A stretch of DNA of 64,000 bases from Parasedimentitalea maritima (GCF_005771405.1 NZ_VAUA01000005.1:186001-250000), one strand, 5' to 3'. Shown: positions 35,956-45,615, numbered from the stretch's first letter. Translations and numbers: made by a program. The notes: generated from the letters alone by a model not told the origin.

Positions 35956-36121
35956 GGTCAGCCTTTCGAATAAGCCTGATGGGGATACCTGAATCCCGTT
36001 TGTGCCGCCCTCATAGACCAAGCCTGCCAATGCCGCAAGCAAACCACGCACCCTTGCTCCGATGCGCCGCGGGGCTAATATCAAAAGTATAGGAAATCAC
36101 ACTTAAATAGGGTGCGACCGC

Positions 36122-36439
36122 ATGACTACATTTGACGACCGAGAACAGGCGTTTGAGGCGAAATTTGCCCACGACGCAGAAATGCAATTCAAAGCACAGG
36201 CCCGATGCAACCGGATGCTAGGCCTGTGGGCTGCAGCAAAAATGGGGAAATCTGGTAGCAAAGCCGAAGACTATGCAAGATCCATTGTTACAGCTGATGT
36301 CGAAGAGGCGGATCACGAGGATGTCGTACGTAAAATGACCGCGGACCTTCAAGGGCGGGTCACATCCGATGAAATTCGCAAAAAACGCGCTGCATTTCTT
36401 CCCGACGCAAAAGAACAGATTCTATCGGAAGCCAGCTGA
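36122..36439 (+). CDS. F1-ATPase zeta-type inhibitor (DUF1476)
   Basis: This 105-residue helical protein matches DUF1476, which in Paracoccus is the zeta subunit that blocks ATP hydrolysis by the F1 motor. It starts TTFDDREQAFEAKFAHDAEM and includes the RNRMLGLWAAAK-like block (here RCNRMLGLWAAAKMG). The inhibitory helix of the N-terminus would enter the catalytic interface. It is divergent from purC across about 165 bp, away from the atp operon, as usual in Rhodobacterales. Confidence 0.9.
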   Translation: MTTFDDREQAFEAKFAHDAEMQFKAQARCNRMLGLWAAAKMGKSGSKAEDYARSIVTADVEEADHEDVVRKMTADLQGRVTSDEIRKKRAAFLPDAKEQILSEAS

Positions 36440-37035
36440 TCCAAACTTGGATTACCGAGCGTGCATATCGGTTGGCCTCGACCGGCGCGACATTTTTTTC
36501 GATGGCGCTTAACTGAAACACCTTGCCCTTCGCGTTTCAAAGTCACGACGAAGATTTACCACTGTTGCAAGTGACATCGTTTTTCTGGCATCGGTTGGTT
36601 ACGCTCTTCTGGAACAGAACCGAATAGAAACAGGGCCTGATGGTTCTAGCCTATTCTGCCGCTCTCAAAGCTGTACTCATATCTTCAGCTCCGTGCTGCC
36701 TTGGCTCTGGACATGCTGGACTGCCAGGCATTGAGATGGGACCCAATTGCCGCAGCTGCTGATTTGGGCTTGCGCCGATTGTCCCTGGCAACGGTATAAG
36801 ATCATCGTCTGGAGACCCGCATCAACAAGGGTCTAAAGCTAGTTTTACTCCCTCAAATTTCCACTTTACCTTGGCGTCACCCAGCACCGCAGAGAAGACC
36901 CGGTAGCGCAGCCTCATAAAGAAGATGAGCAGAATGGAATTGCCTTGTCGCGCGCTGCGTGACACAGGAAGGCCAAGATGATTGCGCTGCGCAGGCGATC
37001 TGGGGTTTTGCCCCAACTTTGACGGGATATCAAAT
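36440..37035. other. Gene-poor stretch upstream of the homocysteine methyltransferase
   Basis: No open frame here has a credible start and family match. The last 60 bp contain TGGGGTTTTGCCCCA near 37001-37015, a small hairpin just before the methyltransferase start. I looked for cobalamin and SAM-type riboswitch consensus and saw none convincingly. The stretch may be the leader of the next gene. Confidence 0.5.
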
Positions 37036-38049
37036 ATGACCAACACCTTTATCGAATTGCTCAACAGTAAGGATGTGCTGCTGGCCGATGGCGCCACGGG
37101 CACCAATCTGTTCAACATGGGTCTACAAGCAGGTGATGCCCCAGAACTGTGGAACGTAGATGAACCCGCCAAAATTCGAGCGCTCTACCAAGGGTCGGTC
37201 GACGCGGGTAGCGATCTGTTCCTGACCAATACTTTCGGCGGCACCACCTCACGGCTTAAACTGCACGACGCCCAAAGCCGTGTGCACGAACTGAACAAAG
37301 CGGGTGCCGAACTGGGCCGCGAAGTGGCTGACAAGTCGGGACGCAAGGTTGCCGTTGCAGGATCAGTCGGCCCAACTGGTGAGATCATGCAGCCCGTTGG
37401 CGAATTGAGCCACGCCCTGGCTGTTGAAATGTTCCACGAGCAAGCCGAGGGACTTAAAGCAGGCGGCGTTGACGTCTTGTGGGTGGAAACCATTTCCGCC
37501 CCAGAAGAATTTCTTGCCGCTGCCGAGGCCTTTGCACTGGCAGATATGCCTTGGTGTGGCACCATGAGCTTTGACACCGCAGGGCGCACTATGATGGGCG
37601 TGACCTCTGCCGCATTGGCGCAGCTGGTCGAAGACATCGATAATGCACCCCTGGCATTTGGGGCTAACTGCGGCACCGGTGCCTCCGACATTCTGCGAAC
37701 CGTTCTTGGCTTTGCTGCGCAAGGAACGGAGCGGGCGATTATTTCCAAAGGTAATGCCGGCATCCCAAAATATGTCGATGGCCACATTCATTATGACGGC
37801 ACCCCCGAACTGATGGGTGAGTATGCAGTGATGGCTCGCAACAGTGGCGCCAAAATTATCGGCGGCTGCTGTGGCACCATGCCCGACCACCTGCGCGCTA
37901 TGCGCGAAGCTCTTGATACCCAGCCACGCGGCGAACGCCCTGCGCTGGAGCAGATTGTCGAAGCGCTTGGCCCGTTTTCATCGGCTAGTGATGGCACTGG
38001 TGACGACGTCGCCCCTGCCCGCGAACGCCGTGGTCGCCGTCGCAGCTAA
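37036..38049 (+). CDS. Betaine/cobalamin-linked homocysteine S-methyltransferase
   Basis: The 337-residue protein is a Pfam S-methyl_trans enzyme, related to betaine-homocysteine methyltransferase and to the N-terminal module of MetH. It begins NTFIELLNSKDVLLADGATG, and the zinc-binding cysteines are in GANCGTG and GGCCGTMPDH near the C-terminus. The start at 37036 follows GACGGGATATCAAAT. Nearby downstream, a corrinoid protein and DUF1638 gene suggest it works with a cobalamin carrier, as in the split methionine synthase of roseobacters. A betaine-dependent role cannot be excluded. The tail is poorly conserved and ends RRGRRRS. Confidence 0.88.
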   Translation: MTNTFIELLNSKDVLLADGATGTNLFNMGLQAGDAPELWNVDEPAKIRALYQGSVDAGSDLFLTNTFGGTTSRLKLHDAQSRVHELNKAGAELGREVADKSGRKVAVAGSVGPTGEIMQPVGELSHALAVEMFHEQAEGLKAGGVDVLWVETISAPEEFLAAAEAFALADMPWCGTMSFDTAGRTMMGVTSAALAQLVEDIDNAPLAFGANCGTGASDILRTVLGFAAQGTERAIISKGNAGIPKYVDGHIHYDGTPELMGEYAVMARNSGAKIIGGCCGTMPDHLRAMREALDTQPRGERPALEQIVEALGPFSSASDGTGDDVAPARERRGRRRS

Positions 38050-38199
38050 AGAAAAATTTAGCTGTAGCAGCGCCAGTGTACTGCGACAGCTTTTGCAAAA
38101 CCATTGGCGGCATTGCTGCTGGACAGCCTGATGTGGACGAACTCTCCAGCTATGGTCAACCAGATTTCCGTTCACATCTGAACATTTTGATCACACCTT

Positions 38200-38490
38200 T
38201 CATTGGACGCTCTCACCACAGGCGGCGCAAAAACTGGCTTTGCCAGTTCTAAGCGGTTTGCCGCATGTGGCACAGGGTGGCCCGTACTGGCTTGCGACAT
38301 GGTGGAAAACAGCACTTGGATTGCTTTCTTGAAAGCCTGTAAGCCTTTCATACCCTTTGCACAAAGCCAGCAATCCCTGTTGGCGAGATAAGCGCATGTT
38401 GTCGACCTCCAGCTGCAAGTGCCCCCATTCCTGATCAGTTAACATTGGGACGACCATTTCGCAGCGCCAACAGTACAAATTTACCGGCAT
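38200..38490 (-). CDS. Small zinc-ribbon-like protein of unknown function
   Basis: The 96-residue protein has paired cysteines that could bind zinc: CWRC at residues 8-11, CATC at about 73-76, and CAAC at about 89-92. A helical middle with LSRQQGLLALCKGYERLTG separates them. The start follows AGGAA. No named family is recognised. It lies between the homocysteine methyltransferase and a radical SAM gene, on the minus strand. Confidence 0.7.
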   Translation of the reverse strand: MPVNLYCWRCEMVVPMLTDQEWGHLQLEVDNMRLSRQQGLLALCKGYERLTGFQESNPSAVFHHVASQYGPPCATCGKPLRTGKASFCAACGESVQ

Positions 38491-38608
38491 CGTATTCCTA
38501 ATGTGATCCGCAATTTCATCTACACTATGTATATCCCCTTTGAGGAACGTCCGTGCATATTTTCAACAGCTTACGGCATGATCCACTTAATCTAGATCTA
38601 CAAGGCAA

Positions 38609-39670
38609 TCAAAGAAGCGAAAGTTGATCGCCAATCTGTGCGGGTAAGGCAAACAAATCACTGCGCAATGCTGACGCTTTCTCAAGCAGGCCTAGTCTTT
38701 TGCAGGCAGACTTAAAACGGTGACCGATCATCCGTGCATATTCTCCTTCACCGCGCATCCGCTGACCCCAGCGTGGGTCATAGTCTCTGCCACCATGCAT
38801 TTCACGCAATCGGGCCATCACCTTTGCTGCACGGCCAGGTTCATGTTCGGCCAGCCACTGTTGCCACAGTTCCGAGACCTCGCGTGGCAGGCGAAGCATA
38901 ATCCAACTGGCAGCATCTGCTCCGGCAACAGCGCCCGCAGCCAGCAAGGCCTCTACTTCATGATCTGTTAGTCCGGGCACCACCGGCGCCACCATGATCC
39001 GGACTGGAATACCCGCGTCACTCAATCGCTTGATTGCTGCCAAACGCCGCGCAGGCGCAGGGGCCCTTGGCTCCATGCGGCGTGATAGGCCTGGATCCAA
39101 AGTTGTCACTGAAATTCCGACGCGAACCAGCCCTTTGGCCGCCATCGGCGACAGAATATCAATATCTCGTTCGATCATTGCGCCCTTGGTCACAATAGCC
39201 ACCGGATGACTGAAATCACTTAGAACCTCCAGACAGGCCCGCGTGACTTGTTGAGCCTTCTCAATCGGTTGGTAGGGATCAGTGTTGGTGCCCATCGCTA
39301 GTGTTGCGACACGGTAGCGCCTGGCGCGCAATTCATGTCGCAACAGATCAGCCGCATTGGGACGCGCCACCAGCTTGGTCTCAAAATCCAACCCCGGCGA
39401 AAGCCCGAGGTACGCATGTGTGGGCCGTGCAAAACAGTAAATACACCCATGTTCGCACCCGCGATATGGATTGATCGAACGATCAAAGGGCAAATCCGGA
39501 GACCGGTTATAGCTAATGATGGAGCGTGCATCTTCAAGGCGTACCTCGGTTGGGACATTGGATGTTTCCACCTCTGGAAACCACCCATCAACAACAGATT
39601 CGCGCTGCGGATCAAATCGCCCTGCCGCATTACTAAGGGCAGCACGTGCTTTATGAGTCTTTGAATTCAT
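38609..39670 (-). CDS. PA0069-family radical SAM protein
   Basis: This 353-residue protein has the radical SAM cluster motif in CEHGCIYCFARPTHAYLGLS, where three cysteines bind the 4Fe-4S centre. It matches the PA0069 family, related to SplB-like proteins but with an unknown substrate. The start at 39670 opens MNSKTHKARAALSNAAGRFD; an ATG six codons upstream (39688) is also possible, and the frame to 39814 is unsupported. The neighbours are corrinoid and methyltransferase genes, but a joint role is not demonstrated. Confidence 0.88.
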   Translation of the reverse strand: MNSKTHKARAALSNAAGRFDPQRESVVDGWFPEVETSNVPTEVRLEDARSIISYNRSPDLPFDRSINPYRGCEHGCIYCFARPTHAYLGLSPGLDFETKLVARPNAADLLRHELRARRYRVATLAMGTNTDPYQPIEKAQQVTRACLEVLSDFSHPVAIVTKGAMIERDIDILSPMAAKGLVRVGISVTTLDPGLSRRMEPRAPAPARRLAAIKRLSDAGIPVRIMVAPVVPGLTDHEVEALLAAGAVAGADAASWIMLRLPREVSELWQQWLAEHEPGRAAKVMARLREMHGGRDYDPRWGQRMRGEGEYARMIGHRFKSACKRLGLLEKASALRSDLFALPAQIGDQLSLL

Positions 39671-39914
39671 CGTTCTATCTATTTGCATCCTTGCATACTG
39701 CAACAACGACAAGAACAAATAAAGAACAAACCCGCAGAACTGAAGATCACCATGCGAATTCTTCATTATTATTCTGCTATTTTTGCGCCTATACGTCGGT
39801 ACAAGCCATGGCAATGTCGCAATTATTGCAGTCCGCCAGCGGCCTTTTGGCGCAAATGAACTTAGAACACGGCCACACAGGGGCAGCCCCCCGCCTTAGT
39901 CAAGGAAGACACCC

Positions 39915-40613
39915 ATGTCAGAAGAAGAAGACATCATCCTGGCGGAACTGGATGACGAAGAACTTGTCCAGCAGATGTTTGACGATCTCTATGATGGTCT
40001 GAAGGAAGAGATCGAAGAAGGTGTGAACATCCTGCTTTCGCGGGAATGGGAACCGTATAAGGTCCTGACCGAAGCGTTAGTTGGCGGCATGACCATCGTC
40101 GGAGCTGACTTCCGCGATGGCATTCTATTTGTCCCCGAAGTTCTTTTGGCCGCTAACGCAATGAAGGGTGGCATGGCCATTCTTAAGCCCCTGCTGGCCG
40201 CGACCGGCGCGCCGCAGGTTGGCAAAATGGTGATTGGCACTGTCAAAGGCGACATTCACGATATTGGTAAGAACCTTGTTTCAATGATGATGGAAGGCGC
40301 AGGCTTTGAAGTTGTCGATTTGGGCATAAACAACCCAGTTGAAAACTATCTCGAAGCGCTGGAACGGGAAAAAGCCGATATTCTCGGGATGTCAGCCCTG
40401 CTCACCACCACAATGCCCTACATGAAAGTGGTGATCGACTCGCTGATCGAACAAGGCATGCGTGACGACTATATCGTACTTGTCGGCGGTGCGCCTCTTA
40501 ACGAGGAATTCGGCAAAGCCATTGGCGCTGATGCCTATTGCAGAGATGCGGCGGTTGCGGTTGAAACGGCCAAAGAATTTGTGGGCCGCAAACACAACCA
40601 ATTGAGCGCCTAA
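39915..40613 (+). CDS. Corrinoid (B12-binding) methyl-carrier protein
   Basis: The 232-residue protein has two domains: a helical B12-cap at residues 15-95, with LTEALVGGMTIVGADFRDGI and FVPEVLLAANAMKGG, then a Rossmann B12-binding domain with the axial-ligand motif GDIHDIGKNL (Asp-x-His-x-x-Gly), SALLTTTMPYMKVV and GGAPLNEEFG. Such carriers shuttle methyl groups between two methyltransferases. In roseobacters this protein type is the cobalamin part of a split MetH, and the partner could be the homocysteine methyltransferase at 37.0-38.0 kb. A good AAGGAAG site precedes the ATG. DUF1638 starts one base after its stop. Confidence 0.92.
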   Translation: MSEEEDIILAELDDEELVQQMFDDLYDGLKEEIEEGVNILLSREWEPYKVLTEALVGGMTIVGADFRDGILFVPEVLLAANAMKGGMAILKPLLAATGAPQVGKMVIGTVKGDIHDIGKNLVSMMMEGAGFEVVDLGINNPVENYLEALEREKADILGMSALLTTTMPYMKVVIDSLIEQGMRDDYIVLVGGAPLNEEFGKAIGADAYCRDAAVAVETAKEFVGRKHNQLSA

Positions 40614-40614
40614 A

Positions 40615-41343
40615 ATGGCCCGCCGGGGAAGAGCGGCCCGCCTGCAAGGCCGGGTTGCTGTTCGTCCGCCAAGTGAAAGCAAACTGGACGAGAGCAGCCT
40701 TACCGAACAGGGTTTGGCTGCTCCTAAACTCAAAACTGGCCGCATCCTACTAATAGCCTGTGGTGCGCTGGCGCGTGAAATTCTGGACATTAAGTCCAAT
40801 GGTCAATTGGACCACATTGATCTCACCTGCTTGCCAGCCAAGTTACATCTCTACCCTGATCAAATTCCAACTGCAGTTGCCGCAGCGGTGACCAAACATC
40901 GCGCTCAGTATGAGCAGATATTTGTGGTCTATGCCGACTGCGGCACTGGCGGCACACTGGCAAGCACCTGCAAAAAACTGGGTGTCGAAATGGTTGCGGG
41001 CCCTCATTGCTACTCCTTCTTTGAAGGCAATGAGGGCTTTGGCCAACGAACGGACAATGGCGAAATCACCGCATTTTATCTCACGGATTTCCTGGTAAAG
41101 CAATTTGACGCCTTCATCTGGCGGCCGATGGGGCTTGATAAAAACCCCGAATTACTTGAGATGATTTTCGGCAATTACACCACTTTAGTCTACCAGTCCC
41201 AGGTCAACGATCCAGACTTGGTGCTACGCGCACAACATTGCGCCGAACGGTTGGGGCTTTCCTTTGAACATCGCCATACCGGTTACGGCGACCTGAAGAC
41301 GACGCTACACAGTTGGGCGGGATCCGCGTCTTCATCTAGCTGA
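40615..41343 (+). CDS. DUF1638 family protein, partner of corrinoid proteins
   Basis: The 242-residue protein matches DUF1638, recurrently found next to corrinoid methyl carriers. Recognisable segments are ILLIACGALAREILDI, VVYADCGTGGTLASTCKKLG and GPHCYSFFEGNEGF, with cysteines and aromatic residues likely near a metal or cofactor. No reaction is established; a role in folate-methyl transfer or corrinoid reactivation is inferred from context. The N-terminal 40 residues are basic and variable. The ATG follows the corrinoid stop by one base, implying translational coupling. Confidence 0.85.
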   Translation: MARRGRAARLQGRVAVRPPSESKLDESSLTEQGLAAPKLKTGRILLIACGALAREILDIKSNGQLDHIDLTCLPAKLHLYPDQIPTAVAAAVTKHRAQYEQIFVVYADCGTGGTLASTCKKLGVEMVAGPHCYSFFEGNEGFGQRTDNGEITAFYLTDFLVKQFDAFIWRPMGLDKNPELLEMIFGNYTTLVYQSQVNDPDLVLRAQHCAERLGLSFEHRHTGYGDLKTTLHSWAGSASSSS

Positions 41344-41378
41344 AAGTATCCTAGGGGTGAATTGGCAGAAGGCCAAGA

Positions 41379-41392
41379 GGGGGCTAGCCCCC
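41379..41392. terminator. Palindromic hairpin between convergent DUF1638 and sufE
   Basis: GGGGGCTAGCCCCC is perfectly self-complementary and lies between two convergent stop codons. The 3' side is C-rich (TTCCCC), not a clear T-run, so a terminator role is plausible but not proven. Confidence 0.45.
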
Positions 41393-41420
41393 TTCCCCTC
41401 TCCCCATTCTAGCCCAGAAC

Positions 41421-41831
41421 TCAGGCGGCCTGGGCCGTAACCTCGCGGATACGCTCGATCATGGCCCGCAATCCGTTTGAGCGTTGCGCAGAGAGGTGAT
41501 CGTTCAGCCCTAGACGACCCAATTCAGCATTTGCATCTACCCCAGCCACCTGTGCGACAGGCACCCCATTGTACAATGCGCGCAACACAGCGATTAGCCC
41601 ACGCACAATCATTGCATCGCTGTCCCCATCAAAGGAAAATACATCGCCCTTTACGTTGGGGTGCAACCAGACTTGGCTGGCACATCCGTGAACCTTAGTG
41701 GCAGGCACCTTTAGCGCTTCTTCGAGAGCAACCATAGCCTTGCCATAATCAATGACATAGCGATAGCGGTCTTCCCAATCTTCCAGGAATTCAAAATCTT
41801 CTACGATTTCCTCAAAAGCGGCGCTGGCCAT
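41421..41831 (-). CDS. sufE: SufE family cysteine-desulfurase activator
   Basis: The 136-residue protein is a SufE-like sulfur acceptor. SufE takes persulfide sulfur from SufS and stimulates Fe-S cluster assembly. The sulfur-accepting Cys lies in KVHGCASQVWLHP near residue 50, and the N-terminal FEFLEDWEDRYRYVIDYGK is typical. No suf operon is next to it; its neighbours are a corrinoid/DUF1638 pair and a lipoprotein. Confidence 0.93.
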   Translation of the reverse strand: MASAAFEEIVEDFEFLEDWEDRYRYVIDYGKAMVALEEALKVPATKVHGCASQVWLHPNVKGDVFSFDGDSDAMIVRGLIAVLRALYNGVPVAQVAGVDANAELGRLGLNDHLSAQRSNGLRAMIERIREVTAQAA

Positions 41832-41963
41832 GTATTAGGTCCGATCGTGTAGCAGGAATGGATAATCCCCGACCTATGCCGACCTCAGTATTTTTTCAAC
41901 CGCTTTTCATCATGCCCACAATCAGGTAATCCAATGCGAGGACAATTCAAACGGACGGCTTAC

Positions 41964-42485
41964 ATGCGCAAATCCATTGCAGTTTTTCTGGTCACCGGAG
42001 TTACGCTCGCGAGCTGTAGCAGCTGGCAGGCATCGCGGGTAAATCCCAGCAATTGGTTCGGGGACTCACAGAGCGCAGAGGTGCCGGTTGAAGCCAGCGC
42101 AGAGCCGGTAAATCCTCTTATTCCGTCAACTGACAAAGTGCGCCTTTTTGGCAAGTCTGATGCGCCCGCAGAGGATCTGAGTGTTCAAATTGCAGGTGTG
42201 ACTGGGCTGCAGGTTGAACAAACGCCAACTGGGGCCATTGTTTATGCCACTGGGGTAGCCAGCCGTCAGGGGGCTTATGGCGTTAGATTGCGCCGCAACC
42301 TAGATGCTGACGACGCGACGCTCGACTTCAGTTTCAGGGCTCTGTATCCGGCAAATCCAACAGCCGTGGGTAGTGAAACCAGCCGCACAGTACGCGTAGC
42401 CGTTAGTTTGACGCATCAGGATCTTGCCGGAGTTAGATTGATTCGGGTCACCAGTGACAGCAACGCGCGCGAAACCCGCCGTTAA
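41964..42485 (+). CDS. Lipoprotein of unknown function
   Basis: This 173-residue protein starts MRKSIAVFLVTGVTLASC, a type II signal peptide whose lipobox ends at Cys18. The second half is a beta-rich domain with LQVEQTPTGAIVYATGVASR and LDFSFRALYPANPTAVGSET, resembling small outer-membrane lipoproteins of roseobacters; no name is assigned. An upstream in-frame ATG at 41934 would add ten residues before the signal peptide and is less likely. Confidence 0.8.
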   Translation: MRKSIAVFLVTGVTLASCSSWQASRVNPSNWFGDSQSAEVPVEASAEPVNPLIPSTDKVRLFGKSDAPAEDLSVQIAGVTGLQVEQTPTGAIVYATGVASRQGAYGVRLRRNLDADDATLDFSFRALYPANPTAVGSETSRTVRVAVSLTHQDLAGVRLIRVTSDSNARETRR

Positions 42486-42560
42486 GGCAGAGCCGGGTTT
42501 GATCTGTCTGTGTGGCTTCGCCGTCAGGTGGAGGTTGCCTTTTCACCTCTCCAACACTGA

Positions 42561-42589
42561 ACAAAAATGGCGCCATCTAGGCGCCATTT
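42561..42589 (-). terminator. Intrinsic terminator after rnd
   Basis: AAATGGCGCC at 42565-42574 pairs perfectly with GGCGCCATTT at 42580-42589 around a five-base loop. On the minus strand five Ts complete it, so it fits the end of rnd; it may also serve the lipoprotein gene from the other side. Confidence 0.85.
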
Positions 42590-42612
42590 AAATTGGGAAC
42601 ACTTCCGCTTGT

Positions 42613-43770
42613 TCAGAGCTCAACGACCTTAACTGACTGGCCCTTGGCGGCTAAGCCAATTTCACCACCACATAGCCGCAGTGCATCAGCTCCAAAGACT
42701 TCTAACCGCCAACCGGATAGAGCTGGAACATCGCGCTGACCAGCTGCAATCGCGTCCAAATCAGAGCTTGGTGCGATCAATTTAGCCGCAACGCCAGCAC
42801 TCTCGGTTTTGGATTTCAACAACACCCGCAACAGATCAGCCAGCGCCGGATTCACCTGCAGTTTTTCCTTGCTGCGGTCAGGTTTGGGCATTTTGTCAGC
42901 AGGACAGTTCACCCCGCGTGCAACCGCTTCCAGGATACCCTCGGCAATTGCACCGCGCCGCGCTTCGCGCAAAAGCAAACGAGATCCACCTAAATCAGAA
43001 CCTGTCTTTGGCTTGGTTGAAGCCAATTCCACCAATGCGTCATCCTTGTACACCCTGTTGCGTGGAACATTGTTGGTTTGTGCATAATCTTCGCGAAAAG
43101 CAGCCAATTCACGCACAACTGCTAGAAATTTGGAGGAATTGGTGCGGGTTTTAATACGGCGCCAAGCATCTTGTGGCTGGATGTCATAGGTGGCTGGATT
43201 GGTCAGGACTTGCAGCTCTTCGGTCACCCAATGTGAACGGCCACTTTTCTCAAGCTCAGCGGCCAAGTACTCATAGACCGTCCGGAGGTGGGTTACATCC
43301 GCCAGCGCGTAGTTTTTTTGTGCATCACTAAGTGGGCGACGAGACCAGTCAGTAAAGCGCGAGCTTTTGTCGACACCTTCTTTGACAATCTTACGCACCA
43401 GAGTTTCATAACCTGCCTGATCGCCAAAGCCACAGACCATGGCTGCCACTTGGGTATCGAACAATGGCTTAGGAAAAACCTTGGCTTCAACCCAGAAAAT
43501 CTCAAGATCCTGCCGCGCCGCATGGAAGACTTTGACCACCGACTCGTCACGAAACAGCTCGTACAGAGGTTCCAGCGACAAGCCCTCGGCCAGCGGGTCA
43601 ATCAGCACTGCATTCTCATCGCCCTGCCCGGGAAAGGCGACCTGCACCAGACACAGTTTCGAATAATATGTACGTTCACGAAGAAACTCGGTGTCCACCG
43701 TGACATAGGGATGTTGTGCCGCGTCTTTACAAAAGGAGGCGAGCGCTTCGGTGGTAGTAAGAGTTTTCAT
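42613..43770 (-). CDS. rnd: Ribonuclease D
   Basis: The 385-residue protein is a DEDD-superfamily 3'-5' exoribonuclease that trims tRNA 3' ends. The exonuclease motifs are VTVDTEFLRERTYYSKLCLV, VKVFHAARQDLEI, and YALADVTHLRTVYEYL. The HRDC-like helical part follows from about residue 205. The start ATG at 43770 fits the family opening. It is followed by the terminator at 42561 and sits 90 bp after purN. Confidence 0.95.
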   Translation of the reverse strand: MKTLTTTEALASFCKDAAQHPYVTVDTEFLRERTYYSKLCLVQVAFPGQGDENAVLIDPLAEGLSLEPLYELFRDESVVKVFHAARQDLEIFWVEAKVFPKPLFDTQVAAMVCGFGDQAGYETLVRKIVKEGVDKSSRFTDWSRRPLSDAQKNYALADVTHLRTVYEYLAAELEKSGRSHWVTEELQVLTNPATYDIQPQDAWRRIKTRTNSSKFLAVVRELAAFREDYAQTNNVPRNRVYKDDALVELASTKPKTGSDLGGSRLLLREARRGAIAEGILEAVARGVNCPADKMPKPDRSKEKLQVNPALADLLRVLLKSKTESAGVAAKLIAPSSDLDAIAAGQRDVPALSGWRLEVFGADALRLCGGEIGLAAKGQSVKVVEL

Positions 43771-43859
43771 AAATCGCGTCTTTTCTTAGCTTTTATGCGT
43801 TCCAACGGTGATACGCGCTTGAGCGGAGCATTGCAAACTGCACCGCCAGTTGCGCAGTT

Positions 43860-44459
43860 TCAGCCCAATAAAACGGGGGTTCGATCATTCGCGGCGTAGC
43901 GGCGCAGGACCGCCGGGTAGAGTTTGTGCTCTTGCTCCAAAACACGGGCTGCCAGTACGTCTGGTGTGTCGCCTGCCAGCACCGGCACCTTGGCCTGGCC
44001 AAGTAGCGGGCCTTCATCCAACACAGCCGTCACCTCGTGAACCGAACAGCCATGTTCGGCGTCACCCGCTTCTAGCGCGCGGGCATGGGTGTGAAGACCG
44101 GTGTACTTTGGCAGCAACGAGGGGTGGATGTTGAGCATCCGGCCCTGAAACTGGCTGACAAAGCCCGAGGTCAGCACCCGCATGAAGCCAGCCAGACAGA
44201 CGATGTCGGCACCGGATTCAAGGATTGGCTTGACCAGTTCAGCCTCAAACGCCTGGCGGTCACCCTTGAACGGGCGGTGGTCGACAACGGCGGTGGCCAC
44301 ACCAGCCTCGACGGCTTTCTTAAGCCCACCAGCGTCGGCATTGTTGGACAGCACCAGACAGGGACGCGCTGGATGATCGCCGGTCATACTATTGACCAGC
44401 GTCATCATGTTGGAACCGCCACCCGAAATCAGGATGGCGACCTTTTTGTGTCCGCTCAC
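43860..44459 (-). CDS. purN: Phosphoribosylglycinamide formyltransferase
   Basis: The 199-residue protein is GAR transformylase, converting GAR to formyl-GAR with 10-formyl-THF. The catalytic Asn-His motif is in [19 protein letters not shown], and the phosphoribosyl loop is [10 protein letters not shown] at the start. Its ATG overlaps the purM stop by 4 bp. It forms the purM-purN pair common in bacteria. Confidence 0.97.
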   Translation of the reverse strand: MSGHKKVAILISGGGSNMMTLVNSMTGDHPARPCLVLSNNADAGGLKKAVEAGVATAVVDHRPFKGDRQAFEAELVKPILESGADIVCLAGFMRVLTSGFVSQFQGRMLNIHPSLLPKYTGLHTHARALEAGDAEHGCSVHEVTAVLDEGPLLGQAKVPVLAGDTPDVLAARVLEQEHKLYPAVLRRYAANDRTPVLLG

Positions 44460-45502
44460 AGAAATTTGCCCGAATAGCGCATGCCAGCGCCCGCGGTGAC
44501 TGTGCCCAAACGCGAGACTGTTTCGCCTTCGGCAGTCAGCAGTTCGGTCAGTGCGTCAGCCTGATCAGCCGAAACAGAAAGGATCATGCCAATGCCACAG
44601 TTGAAGGTTTTCAGCATCTCGGATTCTTCAATGTTGCCGGTCTTGGCCATCCACTGGAACACGCCGGGCAGTTCCCAGGCGTTCAGGTCGATGTCGGCGC
44701 CCAGATCATCGGGCAATACACGCGGCAGGTTCTCGGTCAGGCCGCCGCCAGTGATGTGGGCCAGCGCATGAACGCCCCCTGCCCGCACAGCGGCCAGACA
44801 GGATTTTACGTAAAGACGTGTTGGGGTCAGCAGAACCTCGCCCAGTTTACCGTCGGCAAATGGGCAGTCGTCGTCCCAGCCCAGACCGGAGACTTCGACC
44901 AGACGACGCACCAGTGAGTAACCGTTGGAATGCACACCATCCGAGGCCAGCCCAAGCAGCACGTCGCCTTCGGCCACATCCGCAGGCAGCGCGGTACCGC
45001 GCTCCATTGCGCCGACTGAGAAGCCTGCTAGGTCAAAGTCGCCCTTGGGATACATGCCCGGCATTTCAGCGGTTTCGCCACCGATCAGCGCGCAGTTTGA
45101 TCGCACGCAGCCTTCGGCGATGCCTTCGATGATCCGTGCTGCGGTTTCCATCTCAAGTTTGCCAGTGGCAAAGTAGTCAAGGAAGAACAGTGGTTCAGCG
45201 CCTTGGCAGACCAGATCGTTGACACACATGGCCACCAGATCGATGCCAACGCCGTCAACCACACCGGTATCAATTGCGATCCGCAGCTTGGTGCCCACGC
45301 CATCGGTGGCGCCAACCAGGATCGGATCACTATAACCTGCGTCTTTGAGGTCGAACAGCGCGCCAAAGCCACCCAGCCCGCTCATCACGCCCGAGCGGTT
45401 GGTGCGTTTGGCGGCCGGTTTGATCCGGTCTACCAGCGCGTTGCCTGCATCAATATCCACGCCTGCATCTGCATAGGTCAGGCCGTTTTTGCCAGTGATC
45501 AT
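44456..45502 (-). CDS. purM: Phosphoribosylformylglycinamidine cyclo-ligase
   Basis: The 348-residue protein is AIR synthetase, which closes the imidazole ring in purine synthesis. The start at 45502 matches the family opening [20 protein letters not shown]. Typical blocks are [34 protein letters not shown] and [16 protein letters not shown]. It is co-transcribed with purN. Together with purC, purS and purQ at 34-36 kb, five purine genes sit in the window in two separate clusters. Confidence 0.97.
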   Translation of the reverse strand: MITGKNGLTYADAGVDIDAGNALVDRIKPAAKRTNRSGVMSGLGGFGALFDLKDAGYSDPILVGATDGVGTKLRIAIDTGVVDGVGIDLVAMCVNDLVCQGAEPLFFLDYFATGKLEMETAARIIEGIAEGCVRSNCALIGGETAEMPGMYPKGDFDLAGFSVGAMERGTALPADVAEGDVLLGLASDGVHSNGYSLVRRLVEVSGLGWDDDCPFADGKLGEVLLTPTRLYVKSCLAAVRAGGVHALAHITGGGLTENLPRVLPDDLGADIDLNAWELPGVFQWMAKTGNIEESEMLKTFNCGIGMILSVSADQADALTELLTAEGETVSRLGTVTAGAGMRYSGKFL

Positions 45503-45615
45503 CGCCGGGCTCCTTGGTATGAGTTGCGCAGCCTTTAACGCAACGTCCACAAGAATGAAATAAGCGATTCCGCCGCGCCCCTAAAACAAGGCGCAGCGGG
45601 TGTTATTTTCGCCCT

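Noticed and set aside
36440-37035. Possible cobalamin or SAM/SAH riboswitch before the homocysteine methyltransferase
   Set aside because: I could not find the conserved core sequences of these classes; only a small hairpin next to the start is visible.
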